A stretch of DNA of 64,000 nt from Xiphydria camelus (GCA_963678675.1 OY783196.1:22918827-22982826), one strand, 5' to 3'; counted from the first letter of the stretch, positions 36,329-48,883 are shown. Notes: generated by a model not told the origin, from the sequence alone. Made by a program: numbers and translations.

Positions 36329-39300
36329 GATAGGTACATATGTATGTAGGTATGTAGATACAAGTCCGAAACGTTAAATTGTTTGTACATTACATTAATT
36401 TTTTGGTTTTTGTCTTTCACTTATTTAATATTCGCATATTTACGGTATCTATGGGCGATTAGATGAGCTCCACTCTGGATGTATAATACATTAAATGAAT
36501 AGAAATGTACGATCCATTTAATATCGATAGATCCGATCAAAGTACCGATTCGATTCCGATTATTGACGAATGATTTGGATGATGTTTCAGAGGTATTACA
36601 GATGATTATAAATACTTGGGAACATCCTACACACTCTCTGCTGCATTTGACGCGCGAAACTCGGCTCGACGATTTCACAGACGCCCCTTAAAGGCAAAAG
36701 ACTGCGTTGAAGCGTGGTATTAATTAATTAAAACTAATGAAACCCCAAAGGTGGTTAACAGGAGTGACTTGGCAGGGAAAATCGAGCAATTTAAAGGGAT
36801 GATGCGCGTCTTTCTTGCCAATTAATAAATGATTAATTACGGCGATGACACTTTGGATTTTCCCTTACTTCCAGCGATGGCACTTATAACGATGTACGCC
36901 ATCTCCGCTCTTGAAATTTTAATTAGATTATTCTCATTACGTGGGACGTTCGGTATTCGAAGGTAAGAAAGATACTTGATCGGGGATCGAGGAAAAATAA
37001 CGCTGATGAACGACTGTACAGGATTCACTTATAGGTTTGAGAGGAAGATACGAAACGCGAGTTCGTCCTTCGTTTCGTTTTCAGATTTTGTGATTGTGCA
37101 GTGATTGTCACGTCACTCACAAAATCACCCGCCAGCGTCCGGCAAATTAACGCAATTTCTAAAATAAACGGTCCCACGCACTACGTATATATATGGTGTA
37201 ATTACGAATCCGACCGCAACGTCACTCATTCGTTATAGCCGGGGGAGAAAAACGCCGAGGAAAATGCGCCGAAATATTCGTTACGAAGTAGGTACCCCCG
37301 GTTGAAATCGATACACTCTTTGGAAGCGTTATACCGATAAAGTTTTTTTTTAACACGGGGATCTAGACGGATTTTTTTGAAGAAAGTGACGGAATCGATC
37401 ATCTTTCATCTTTCGAGTAAAACGAAAAGAAACTTTTATAATCGAGATTGTTGTAGAAAAATGTAATAGCGACAGCGTAGTTCATGTACTTTTTATATTT
37501 GTTTTATATATAGGTACTCTTTATATTTCGACCGGTACCAGAGAACTCGTTGCTTTGCAAGAAAACATCGTTAGTCCTTGTTGTTATCGATGTGATTTAC
37601 GACTCTTTTTTGCATGGAAACGAGTTACGATGTTCTATAATGATAGTGAAAAGATACGTGCTTATTTCTGGTACTGGTCGGTTCGTTCGAGAAATAATGT
37701 CACTCTCAATTACAGCTTTTCAATTTTAACCTTTTTTATTTGATACTGCTTACTATTCAAGACAATAAGAAATTAGACGGGCAACGAAGACGATAAGAAT
37801 CTTTTATTTCTTTCATTTTAAAGGTGTTTGACTTTTATCAGGCTTCACTGATTGGGGAAAGATCCAATACCGTGAAAGAGAGCGTATGGGTATATGAACC
37901 ATGAAACGAGAATATTTTGCCCACCCCCTTCGAATATTTTTACCTTCTGTTTCGTTTCGAGTGGAAAAGCGCTTTCTCTCTGACTCCCTCTAGTCGTTAT
38001 CTCGCTTTTTCGCTTCTTCCTCTAATCACGAATGCAGGATGAAATACCTGAGGCAGCCGTATAAACGAAAGACCAGTCGCTGAGGCCGTTCCCCTTATTA
38101 TGAGGGACGGCTTGCTACAATTTTCGTAGTGAATAATTCAAGGTTCGTCTAAAGGGTGCCGTTCGGCGCTTTAAATTGTGCGCTCCCGTTTCCCCTCCGC
38201 TCCTCACTCGTAGCCCGAGGCTTTTCCACCCTATATTTCAATCAGTGCTCCTGACAACGCACCCCCGGCGGAAGAAGCGCTTGTCTTGCCAAATTAATCG
38301 CCCGTTAAGCACGAAAAATTAATTCTTGAATCGTTGATGCGACGCTAGCTTATTTCGTCGAACGTATGAAACCAAAGTGGTAGGTAATCTTTGCATTATG
38401 ATCTTATTTTGTAATAGGTAATTAAGAAGAACTCGGAATGGAAGCAGTCTTAGATACTCGATACAATATTTTTTCATGATTGAATTTATATTCGATTTTA
38501 TCGACCAACTCAAGTCAGAATTTGCGCGATCGGTGATACTTTATTTTCAATGTTTGAAACGCGCAGGGTTTTGGTTTTTTTTTCACGTGAGCAAATTATG
38601 AAATACGTATCGATATTATATAGGTAGTTGATTGATTTTTCACGACGAAAAATAATTTTCTGTAGTACGCGAATTTAAAACGAAGAGAGAGTTCAGCTAT
38701 ACAGGGTGTTTCTGAGTGACTACCAGCTCGTAGTATAAAATTGGTAAACTTTTCTTCTTATACGAGAGTCAATCCACAGCCTTTGGTCTTAGAGATGAGA
38801 AGAATTAATATCTATGTTTTCATAATGTCAGAATTTTCGCTTTTCCGTTGCGCGCGGTGAAGTGGGGTTAATTACATTAGCTTAAATGGAAGGGAGAGTC
38901 GAGTAGCTTACCATTTGAAAGATCTTTTGATCTCGGAAAACTTTTAAAAGAAACGTTTTCTTACATCTCCCATCCCTGAAGGAAAGAAAAAGATTCTTCA
39001 TCGGAGTTAATTCTTTATCAAGATGGAAATGCACTGTAAAGCCGGTACCGCGAAAAAATATTTCATCCGATCTCTGGTAACGGAAGTAATTTCGTTGCTA
39101 CAATAACGTGAATTTTATAGGGCTTGAACTATTAGTTTAAAATGCCATGTACAAGATAAGCAATGCGCGATTGATTTCACATTTTTTGTTATGAATCTAT
39201 CGAAAGTACAACTGCCATATGAAACGTAAAATGTACTCGAGTAATTTTAAACTTTAACTGCGAATATAATTTATTTGTCAATTTTCTGATCGATTTGTTA

Positions 39301-41767
39301 GTATTACCCACGACCCGATGTAACTTAAGTCCAACATTGATAATAGATGCATTCTTAACGGAAAAAACGAAAACAAAACATTTTATACACATTTATTTGA
39401 TTTCCAAATGATAGCAAAAACACGAATGTTATCGCATTCTAACTTCATTTTAAAATTTTCAACTGTTAAAATTGTGGAGCTTAGTCTCTATCATTTGGAA
39501 TCAGTCGATGTATTTCACGGTGAATATTTCATAATGACTGAGTTATTTAGCAAAGCATACTCCTTATTTGCCAATTAAACCAGTCGGTGAGGCGTTCACT
39601 TGGAAGATAATTATTTACCGTAAGATGGATCAAGTAATCTTTATTGATGTTATTTGCATACCTAACCTCATTAGCGATACGTAAACAAAGGTGCGTTGAT
39701 GAAGAACACGCTCACTCGCGGCTTGTAAGTAAGATTTCCTTCATCGAATCTGACGTCAATGAATATGCGGCACTTTATAGGCTTTAGAAAATCGATTGGC
39801 GTGTAATAAAGACTGGCATGGTCAATTAGGGGAGCAAGAGTATTTTACGTTTATTGCCGTTTAATTGTACCATTATATCGCCAATTATCTTGCTCATTCT
39901 CTTAACTTAATTCATTTTCATACATCCACAGACACATAATAATTAATAAGGCAAGACAAAATCAGAAATAAAAACGTGTAAATAAAATATTTACATTTTT
40001 ACAACGAAACTAATACATAAAGAAATTGTATCTGTACTTTATTCGTGCGTAATCAGATAAAAAGAAGATTCCTCGCACGGATAAATACTCGTATGAGAAA
40101 TGCGTATAGATTCCAAGAATTCCACTCGATCCCCGTGGAATGTCGTGCTAGCGGGAGGGCTGTGATGTAGGAACGATACGGCGTTTCAAAAGACAACTGT
40201 GTAACGTCGGTGCGAAGGAATCGTCGAGACCACAATAAAAGCTCCCCGCAAAGCAGGCTTTTATTTCGCAAAGTCGCGGACGAGCGGCCCGTGGAGACCT
40301 TATTCTCCCTCTTCCCACCCTGCTTCTCTCTGATTCTATTCCGACTATATATACGGCTGGTTCGGTTACTTTTTCGGAACTAACGCCGAAACAGCGGTAC
40401 GACTCCGTTTATATTACAAATTTCACGAGGTAGGTATACGTATATACATACTCCATCATCGGGAAACATCAGTATTCCACCTTCTCTGCGAGCGGAAGCA
40501 ATAATGGGAAACGGGATCGTTAAAGTTCGCGGCGTCGCGAAGAGGTATCGGGCTCTCGTTCGAGGCTCTCGGAAATTCACGAGCGGACGATCGCGTCGAG
40601 AGAGTTCATGCTCGGTCGACGAACGAGAGAAGATCCGAGCATTTGGTACAAACGGATCTCCCGAAATCTTGCAAATCCTTCGACAATGATACGCGTTTAT
40701 GGTATTTCGGGGTGGCGGGGGTGGAAGCGGTGGAAGAGACGCGCGGGCGGGCTCCCGGTTTCTGAATAATTTTTGTAAATTGGTCCCATATGTATGAGAG
40801 CCCCCACTGAATCCACAACTAGATGGGAAAATAGAGCATTTTTTTACTCTCTTTCTCTACCATTCCCTTCTTCCCGCTTTCAACCACGCTTTCTACGTTC
40901 CCTTCTCTCTTTCATTGTTTCCCTCTCGCTCGTTCTCTTTCAACCCCCATCTCTCTCTTACCCCTCTTCCACCCCTTCCACAGCACCCGCCTCTTTCGTT
41001 CGCCGTTTCGGGGGCAGAATTTTAAAGCAGCCCCTTCGAAATAAAAGTGCTTTACGGCCGCGTCTGCGCTTCTGCTCGTTTTCCAAAAGTAATACCTCGA
41101 GGCATCGGACACACCGCTCCTTCGGATGCTACGTATAACGCATTAATAAACTACCATTTTACGGTTACCATCGAGCGGAGACGCGCGCGGGAGCGGAGAA
41201 CCCCCACTCGAAACGTTCTTCACGGCGAAATACAGCTGTTATACTGCCGCAAACTTCCCTCCTTCCTCGCGCTCAACCACTCTCGTTTGCACTCGGGAAA
41301 CTTGAAAACAAATTCATCAGATATCATACCTCGTAACGCGGCTGGAGAAGGAGCAGCCTTTAGGAGTGTCTTTTTCCGACGATTTCACTTTTTAAGGAGG
41401 ATGTAATCATTTCGGACTAATGGTTGATCGTACATTGTGCGTTTGTATATTTCAACGATGATATAACGACACTATGAAAATGTGATATAAAATTGATTAT
41501 CTACGTAATACTGTAAAGATTTCGCTGTTTCTAAGTTGCAGTCGTTGGCTCGCTCAGTACTTCTTTGGATCTAATATATTTTCTGCCATAGAAGAGTAAT
41601 TACCGTCGAAGTCTAAAAACGAATATTTTACAATTGAACCTGTCTTACAATTATTTCTTTGAATCATTATCCATATATCATTGATCTTGATGCGGAGTGT
41701 TCTTGTTATGATTTCCCAGAAATGGCTTCGAGAGAACCGTACGTTACTGATTACTGCCTACTGATCA

Positions 41768-41799
<32 letters not shown>

Positions 41800-41800
41800 T
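36329..41800. other. Long AT-rich to mixed stretch, no supported gene
   Basis: About 5.5 kb without recognisable exon or RNA gene. At 38701 the words ACAGGGTGTTTCTGAGTGAC look like a transposon terminus, but no partner end was found. A GC-rich patch at 40.3-41.4 kb has chance frames up to 119 codons. Confidence 0.4.
41765..41799. repeat. (TC)n microsatellite
   Basis: About 35 bases of CT/TC repeat directly upstream of the duplicated segment at 41801. Confidence 0.95.
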
Positions 41801-41930
41801 TCCGTATATAAAGTTTTCCCATCCCACTCCACAAAATTGTGCTACACTTTCTTTTATTTCGTATATACCTAACACCATTTACTTTGACCCTGCGCCATTC
41901 TACAATATATTTGACCCTTTACAAAACTCT
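41801..41930 (+). repeat. Direct repeat, copy 1 (empty-site paralogue)
   Basis: This shares TCCACAAAATT, CACCATTTACTTTGACCCTG, CGCCAT.CTAC and TTTGACCCTTT with 42652-42760. Its start TCCGTATATAAAGTTTTCCC corresponds to the two flanks of the 533-bp element joined with one TA, differing by a single base. It therefore represents the locus before insertion. Confidence 0.85.
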
Positions 41931-42110
41931 CTTTTGCTTGTTATTGAATTTTTTGATAGGTACAGCGTACTTTTTACAGTTTGGAACAGATGGTCTATGA
42001 AAAACTTCAATGTTTCACCTCGAGATGTCCTGTTACTAGGATAATTGTAAAAATTCATGCGTTATCTCATTATTTTCTACTAATCCTTTTTCTCCGTGTA
42101 CTGATTACCT

Positions 42111-42775
42111 TCCGTATACAGGGTGTTCGGAAAAAACACCGACACAGAAATAGGGGTGATAGGTTACGTCATTACAAGTATTTTGATATAAGGGACCTAT
42201 ACCCGCAAGCGCGCCCCCTTCTGGAGATATCAACTTTTCAAGTTTATAACGACCGAGGTTGATCAAAGTAGAATAATAAGAAACGTATCAAGATGGTAAC
42301 GAATATTTAATTTTACGAGATACAAAAACAATGTACTACAGCAAATGCTCAAAATGGATAGATGTGCCACTGCGCAAACTGCTTGCGGAAAGGATAACCG
42401 CTTGGCTCAAGTCCTTGTACTTTTCGAAGATGATGCGGATACAAGGAGTTTTCATTTGTTTTTCAATTGTACAGGTAGACAAAAAACTCAATATTATTCT
42501 ACTTTGATCAACCTCGGTCGTTATAAACTTGAAAAGTTGATATCTCCAGAAGGGGGGGCGCTTGCGGGTATAGGTCCCTTATATCAAAATACTTGTAATG
42601 ACGTAACCTATCACCCCTATTTCTGTGTCGGTGTTTTTTCCGAACACCCTGTATAGAGTTTTCCCACCTCATTCCACAAAATTATACTACACTTCGCTTT
42701 ATTTCCTCCCTGATACCATTTACTTTGACCCTGCGCCATCCTACATTTGACCCTTTTCAGATGTCTCTTTCGCCC
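42111..42775 (+). repeat. Direct repeat, copy 2 (interrupted by element)
   Basis: The second copy of the 41801 segment. It is split after TCCGTATA (42118) by the palindromic element and resumes at TATAGAGTTTTCCC (42652). The unit spacing without the insert is about 310 bases. Similarity fades after about 42760. Confidence 0.8.
42119..42651. mobile_element. 533-bp element with about 150-bp inverted arms
   Basis: The ends CAGGGTGTTCGGAAAAAACA and its complement are near-perfect and extend about 150 bases through GGTGATAGGTTACG, GGTATAGG and TTGATCAA. TA lies at both sides (42117-42118, 42652-42653), and the paralogous segment at 41801 confirms a TA duplication. The inner 230 bases hold no recognisable frame; the 103-codon frame at 42345 runs into the arm. 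Probable non-autonomous Tc1/mariner-type element. Confidence 0.88.
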
Positions 42776-44721
42776 GCTATCGAGCGCATAAAAAATGTAT
42801 CGATTGCTCGCATATATTAAAACGAGTAAAACAACCATCCTTGAGGGACCACTTTCACCCCAAAGGTATCATCTCATAAAAGTTTTCAAATCCATTTAAA
42901 AATGCACCCTTTTTCGCCCTCTTCGATCGTCTCTCTCGGCGGGGGGACAGCTGCCGGATAAACCATTGAAGCTGCAAAAAGTTGCGACCTTAAGCGACGG
43001 GTAGCTATAGGAATTCATGGGTACATATAAGTTATTCACCAACGCGGCGCCCCCGCCGTGGGGCGGTGCGCCAAAGTAAACACGCAGAAATACGATACCC
43101 CGGCATATGCGATAACTGGGCGGGACGGAAATGAGAATATCCGCACTCGCGCGAGACTTTTTCCGAATCGCGCTGGAAGGGTCGATATGTTTTTTTTTTC
43201 TCGCATCGAGTTCTCGTTTCGCTGGAGATGTCGATATCGCGAGAACGGGTTTCGGGAATTTCGCCGAGCCAATCGCGCGCGCGGTAAGAGAAGACCGGTT
43301 ACGATCGGCTCGCGAATCACGAACGGCCAGGGAGACTAGTGGAAGCGCTCCAAATCCCTGTTTATCGCCGCTCGAAGGTTGATAAATGGCGAAAGCGGCC
43401 GGTTCGGTGGCAGTTTCGATGTCAACGCGAGTCCGTCTGACCCCTTGCGGAATAATATAACTTTCTCGAAGTCGCGTGCACATATACGCATAGGTATACT
43501 CGTAGGATGCTACGCCGTACACGTGTATTACGTATATCATCCGTACGTAAAAGTTTGAGCCGATTCGATTGGATTCGCTGACGGCGTCTCGATCATGGAT
43601 ATCGTACAGAGTACGAGTGATGTTTATTCAAAATGTATACACGTATATGATACGTATGCTCATATATACGCCTATATCGAGGTATTAAGAGGGCACACCG
43701 TCCGTCGAGGATGCGATAAGTCACTCGTCGAGAATGGACAAATATTTGAAGTGCGGAAATGCGCGAAGTGACCCAATTCAATTTCTGAGAATGCTTTAGC
43801 GGAATGCTTACGGCTCGGACCGGGAGCGATTCGTGTAGGTATAAGTACAATGGCGAGGCATTGCTTTTTTTTTCCTCCTCAAAAACGGAAAATATGCGAG
43901 GGGTCGCTGTATAGGAAGGAAAGGAGACTTTATTGTGCTCCCCGGAATGGAATGGCCCAAGGACAAATAGGACAAATCGCCCACGACGGTATTGTTGCGC
44001 GGAGATATCTTTATCCCGGTAAATATGAGAGAATTCCTCGCGGGAGAAGTATCAACCGAGAGTGATCAGCATAAAAGATGGAGGCGCGAGACGGATGGTC
44101 GCGTAATCGTTGCTGCTTAATCGTCGCACGCATTTTAGCATCTTCGACCATCTAACGACGGGAGAGAACGACGGACCGCAATAATTAGCCGGTTCGTTTG
44201 ACCTTAGTCGAAGAGAGTCGTTCGTGCAGAGGCCATCGCGAATTGGGGGGGTTGATGGTCGGGTCGCGGAACACTTTATGGGTAGATTTTAAACAAAATA
44301 CGTAGCCCATAAACTGAGGGTCGTTAAACACGGCCGGGTCTCTAGTCTGGCCCCTTCCTCGCGATCCTCCTCCCAATCTTTCCTCGGCTCGATTCTCCCC
44401 GTGCCATTCCGCGACGACGATGCCGAGCGTTCCGGAAAGGGCCTCCTCCTCTCCACCCCCGTAAAGATACCTTTCATATTTTCTATATTTACGAGAGGGA
44501 TGTATTTCTTTCGGCGGTTTTTTCCTTAAATAAGGACCACATCTCTGTATACCGCTTCGTGATTGCGATTGCTGTCGCCGCTCACGTTGTAACTTCTGTT
44601 ACTACTTCAATCTGCGTAGTAGGTATGTAGTAGTAATAGTAAAACAGAGTCGGACAAATTGAGATACGGCGAAGTGGTCGGTAACTCGCATGTATTCCAC
44701 GAAAGACAGAGATCGATCCGA

Positions 44722-44738
44722 CCCCCCCCCCCCCCCCC
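44722..44738. repeat. C17 homopolymer
   Basis: Seventeen consecutive C. Confidence 0.95.
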
Positions 44739-45257
44739 TTCGCTACTCCACCTGTAAAACCGTATCTAAAAACTTACTGCCGTTTCGAGGATCGAGACAA
44801 AAAGGAATTCCTTCTTTTTCTTCCGCACGAGCATCCCATCCGACATACGGCTAACCGATGAAACGATCGACGAGAAAGATCGGAACGACCGCAGGGAGCT
44901 CGAAAGCGACGCGCGAACTTTTTACCTGGTCGTGCGAAGCGACACGAGCCGGGCGCGGACGTCGTGGGGCGACAACGACAGCGACGTCCTATTCGACTCC
45001 TCTCGTGAACTCTCGCATATACATCGGAAAGTTTATTCTTCGGGGAGTCGTCCCGGAGAAGGCGGCTATCCTAAGTGACCGGTTGTCGACTCGGACAGGG
45101 AGAACGTGGAGCCATACACATTCGACGGTGTCTCGCGTTCGAGGATCGACGTTGAGCGAGAGGAGAGACTTCCCTCGAGTTCTAGTTGCAACGAGGACGA
45201 TACTTTTACAGTCGACGAGGGACACCGGTGGCACTTGCGCGGACGATAAGCGAGATA

Positions 45258-45272
45258 GGGGGGGGGGGGGGG
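45258..45272. repeat. G15 homopolymer
   Basis: Fifteen consecutive G. Confidence 0.95.
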
Positions 45273-45872
45273 CTGAATTCTCCCCTGTTCTCACGCGTAC
45301 CACGCGGGAACGGTAGGGGTGTTGGGTCGGTCGAACAATACTGGATGTCGCCGCAGACAATGGACCTCCGTACTCACTACAAACCATACCCGAAAGCCAA
45401 AACCGACTCTATCCAACGGCCGCTAACCGGAGACGCCTCTATCTGCCATTTATCCGGCGGTCCCGACGCGTCTCTCGCTGGACATTATAAGTTGAAATTA
45501 ATCGTTGCCCTCCGTCACGGCGCTCGACGTGACTGCCGGACGTTACCGACATGTTCGCCTCGCTGCTCCACCGGTACGCGCTATACGCGCATCACTCCAC
45601 ATCCCGGAGTCGCCTCCGGCTCTCGTCGATCTTCTCTTGTTCGCTTTTGCCACGTCGCTGTGCTGAAAAGGATCGTAAGAAGTGTACTTGGATTGTGAAT
45701 CGTTGACGGGCGAGAGACGTATTTCCTCGATGCGATGGTGATATTCGTACCGGAAATTTTCATTTTTCGAGCGCGCGGTACAAAGTCATCCTCGTCCGTC
45801 TTGCGATGGAATACGGTTACCAGGAAATCCCGTGTAGAAATATATTGGGGATGATGTTACATTTCTCTATTA

Positions 45873-46214
45873 CACTGAGAAAAATATTAGGTCTACAACT
45901 TTGCTTCCGCCGTTTTTCTCGTAAGCCATATATAGGAAAATGGCGGAGGCAAAGTTGTACATCTAATAATTAGGTTAAAATGATAAAACACATCAAGTTA
46001 AACGTGTTTAGTTATTCTACCTAAAGTACTGGTCAGTTGAATCAAATATCCAGTTATTCTAATCAAGTGTTTAGTTATTCCAGTTAAATATCTAGTTATT
46101 GTAACTAAAAAGTGGTCAGTCAAACCAAACAGATACAGGATCCATATTTCATCAAACGGTTTGGTCATCGTCTCCAGGATTCTGGTCAAATTGACCAAGA
46201 TATTTTTCTCAGTG
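45873..46214 (-). mobile_element. CACTGAG element, family C, copy 1 (342 bp)
   Basis: The termini CACTGAGAAAAATATT and ATATTTTTCTCAGTG lie between TA dinucleotides (45871-45872, 46215-46216). Read on the minus strand, the interior matches the elements at 56689 and 59349: GGTCAATTTGACCAG, AATCCTGGAGA, GATGAAATATGGA.CC and CATTTTAACCTAATTA. It contains a row of AGTTATTCTAATCAA-type subrepeats and a hairpin at the plus-strand left end. The open frame over the subrepeats (45998-46198) is a by-product. Confidence 0.82.
45889..45967. repeat. Hairpin within the family C element
   Basis: TACAACTTTGCTTCCGCC pairs with GGCGGAGGCAAAGTTGTA around a loop of about 30 bases. Pairing is nearly perfect over about 27 bases per arm. 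This block has no counterpart in the other family C copies, so it may be a separate insertion. Confidence 0.7.
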
Positions 46215-46683
46215 TAGAGATAGCCTGACTGAATTCCTATCAGGCTCTGATTGGTTTTTTAATATTTCGTGAACTAATGGCGTCACTTTAGCAGCAGGGG
46301 ACTCCTGACAAGATCCCTAATGGGTTCAGATGTGGTCCTAACTTTTCTGGTAGGAATCCTATGATGTAATCGTTACATTTCCACACCAAAAGAAAAAAAA
46401 GAAATTATTACATTCAATCACGGTGAGGTTGAATGTGGCGAAACTCATGGTATGATAATTTCAATACCATTGGATTGTAAGGACAAATACATAGAGTTGA
46501 GGTAACCAATTTGAAGTTGAAACAAGTGAATATCTATTTGAAACAATTACACCGTGAAGTTCGCCGTATTCAGTCTTACCATGATTGACTGTAGCAAATT
46601 TTTATTTTTCAATGCAGGTAATCTCCATAAGACTGCTTATATAGCAATCCTACTGAATCCCTAATTAAATTTCTACACGGGAT

Positions 46684-47917
46684 GTAACGTTCGTTAAATC
46701 TTATCAGAGCGAGTTGCAACGTTAGAAAATTGTTTCTCGTTGAATTACGTATCGACAAGTTGCTTTGAGGATTTCATCTTATACTGTGTTTAATAGTTTC
46801 ACTGAGTTCCATAAACTTTAGAATTTATAGCTACGGCGATGTAGACGAGAGTCGAGTAATTTCAATCACTTTGATCGGTCCCTCGATAACACGAATATTA
46901 GCTACCGCCAAAGGGGCCAATCAAAAAGGTAATCAGTCGTACTCGACTCTTCTCTCTCCACCTCAGGAAAGTAGAGAATACTAAACACCCGATAAAACGA
47001 GCATCCGAAGTATCAAGAGGGATCTCTACGTCACCGCAAGAACGAGATAATTCCTGGACGGAGGAGAGGAGAAGAATTATCGCCAGAAAGCCCCTGCGAA
47101 TTCTAATTCCCCGGCGATCGCGAGTGAATTGAATCGCTCGCGATCGGATTAACGAAGCCACGCACGGATCCGGCGCCGAGGTATCGATAGCGATGTCAAA
47201 GTCGTTCAGCGTGTGTGACGCCTGTAAAAGTTAAGAAACTGCCTCTATAAATTCCCGATCAAGCCTCACCCTTCGACGTCCCCGTCGCGAGTTATCCTAT
47301 CATATTGACTTCCCCTGGAAATTTACGGGTTGTTCGCAAATTCCATCGACGCATAAAATTTCATCCTCCTTACGTCTTATGGAACCGCGTAACTTTGCGG
47401 CTCGCCGCGTATACGTAGTAGCCGTATCCACCCTTCACGCGCGCGACTCTCGACGTAGATGCGCGGGGCTACACGCCCCGGCACTCGGCGGAGGACTCGC
47501 GCTGCGCGTTCCCCGGGGAGCTTTAGACGGCTCGGACGGGAGTTTGTCGTGCTCCGCCGTGCACGGCGGGTTCTCGCGTGCCTCGCGGCTACCTACCCCC
47601 GGTCGACCGCGAGGTCGAAGTTCCCATAACGAAACTCATTTTTGCGTTTTTCGCCGCGCTCGCTCCTCCGGGACTCGTTTCCAACGTCGAAAAGGTATTC
47701 GAACGCGAATGTGCGATGTATTCCACGCTTTTCCGCGGTGGCTTATTCAACGGTCGCGCTGCGAGGGCGCGTTATCCGTGATGACGGACACGCTTTTTCT
47801 TTCGTCCGCGCACGGTCAGCTCCTCCGCGCTCATCGACTACACGACAATGCGGCAAACCCGTATCGCATTCATCCCCTTCGTCCTTTCACCGTGCACACG
47901 ACTCTCCCACAAGTATA
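46684..47917. other. GC-rich spacer, no supported gene
   Basis: A 208-codon frame (47379-48005, +) crosses into the following foldback element, which argues against it being a real gene. No exon or RNA gene recognised. Confidence 0.45.
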
Positions 47918-48118
47918 TCACGTGAGACTAATCTTACTCACAAGGAAAGAAACTTCAATCGCTATTATCTCATTACTTATGAACTTTCGGCTGACATCGA
48001 TATAAGACTTTGTTGTAGATAAAAATGTGATGTTTGAAAAAGTATTATACAAATATGAGAGCCAAAAGCTCATAGATAATGAGATAAAATAGTGATTAAA
48101 GTTTCTTTTCTGGCGATT
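47918..48118. mobile_element. Foldback element, family F, copy 2 (uninterrupted)
   Basis: The left arm (AAGGAAAGAAACTTCAATCG) and right arm (TGATTAAAGTTTCTTTTC) are inverted, with TTATGAACTTTCGGCT pairing with AGCCAAAAGCTCATAGAT. It matches the foldback at 35256-36326 but lacks both inserts. About 20 bases of the right terminus are missing where the family B element begins. Confidence 0.75.
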
Positions 48119-48120
48119 AA

Positions 48121-48402
48121 GTGAAGTGGTGTTAATTTTGAACACCATTTCACCGGTGCGGACCTATATTTACCACATCTGTGTCATTCAGTCCGCTAGA
48201 GTACCTACACATTTTTTATAACATTTTTACTTTAGTCACATTTTTAAAACTCGTCTCCTGTAAAATTATCATATTTCGAGTTATGCCAATCTCAAAGCAA
48301 AGCAGCGATATTTACCACATCTGGTGTCATTCAGTCTTATGCCATTGTTATCTAACATCAAAAGTGGTCTATACCAGATCCACGCCGCAGAATTTTTTAG
48401 TG
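48121..48402 (-). mobile_element. CACGGT element, family B, copy 2
   Basis: On the minus strand it reads CACTAAAAAATTCTGCGGCG, then GACCACTTTTGATGTTAGAT, and ends in the palindromic TGGTGTTCAAAATTAACACC, the same order as the element at 5892-6047. It is 126 bases longer because TATTTACCACATCTG...GTCATTCAGTC occurs twice (48167-48192 and 48309-48336) with unrelated sequence between. TA follows at 48403-48404. Confidence 0.75.
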
Positions 48403-48883
48403 TACCGACCATCGCTTCCGTTTGCCCGGATTCGAGAGAACGAAAGAGTCAACGGCTCGAGGGGAAAGGGGCGTAAAATAAAAGTATTTAAAAAAATATC
48501 TACCCTCGACCCGTGTCTATATCGAACGCGTTTTCGCTGCCGGGGATCGATCGCCGAACCCAATTGGGTTCCGCCCTCTCTTTGATCGTCGCGAATTCGT
48601 GATGCAACATCGAGCGACGACGGGAGTGTCGACGATGCCGCTCGCGTAATTGTGAATGCTTTTGGTCCGAACCGTTTCTCTCTCCCTCCTCCCTCTCTTA
48701 TCATCTCTTTTTTCTCTCCTACCGCGCCCACGCTCTCGTTACCTGTACCTTCCATCCATCCACGCTCTTTTGAGAATCGTCTTTCGCGCCGAGACTTACA
48801 TTAGGCGCGGGTATAACGATGACTTTGCAAATAATAATCCGTCATCGGACGAGCAGAGACAAAGTGTCGTTCCGTACGGGGAA

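Larger units (their letters stand above)
42776..45826. other. GC-rich spacer, no supported gene
   Basis: CpG-rich DNA with chance frames up to 214 codons (42896-43540, -) and 170 codons (45186-45698, +), plus homopolymer runs of C17 and G15. No recognised domain, exon or RNA gene. Confidence 0.4.
45827..46683. mobile_element. Outer TIR element ATCCCGTGTAGAAAT, nested host
   Basis: ATCCCGTGTAGAAAT at 45827 is exactly inverted at 46669-46683, and similarity extends to about 27 bases (TTGGGGAT against TTAGGGAT). The interior outside the nested family C element is AT-rich with several AATCC/CCTGAC words. No coding frame; target duplication not evident. The CACTGAG element at 45873 lies inside its left part. 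Confidence 0.65.

Noticed and set aside
42345..42656. 103-codon frame inside the 533-bp element
   Set aside because: About half of it is the terminal inverted repeat, and the rest resembles no transposase.
42896..43540. 214-codon minus-strand frame
   Set aside because: Several overlapping frames on both strands in CpG-rich DNA; no domain recognised.
46016..46120. CRISPR-like array from regularly spaced AGTTATTC words
   Set aside because: Units are short, degenerate and contiguous with no unique spacers, the context is eukaryotic, and the same ladder occurs in other copies of the element.
45998..46198. 66-codon frame with ITKHLIRITGYLI-like repeats
   Set aside because: The repeats translate the AGTTATTCTAA subrepeats of a transposable element; a coincidence of frame.
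47379..48005. 208-codon plus-strand frame
   Set aside because: Its end runs into the arm of the family F foldback element, so it is unlikely to be a conserved gene.
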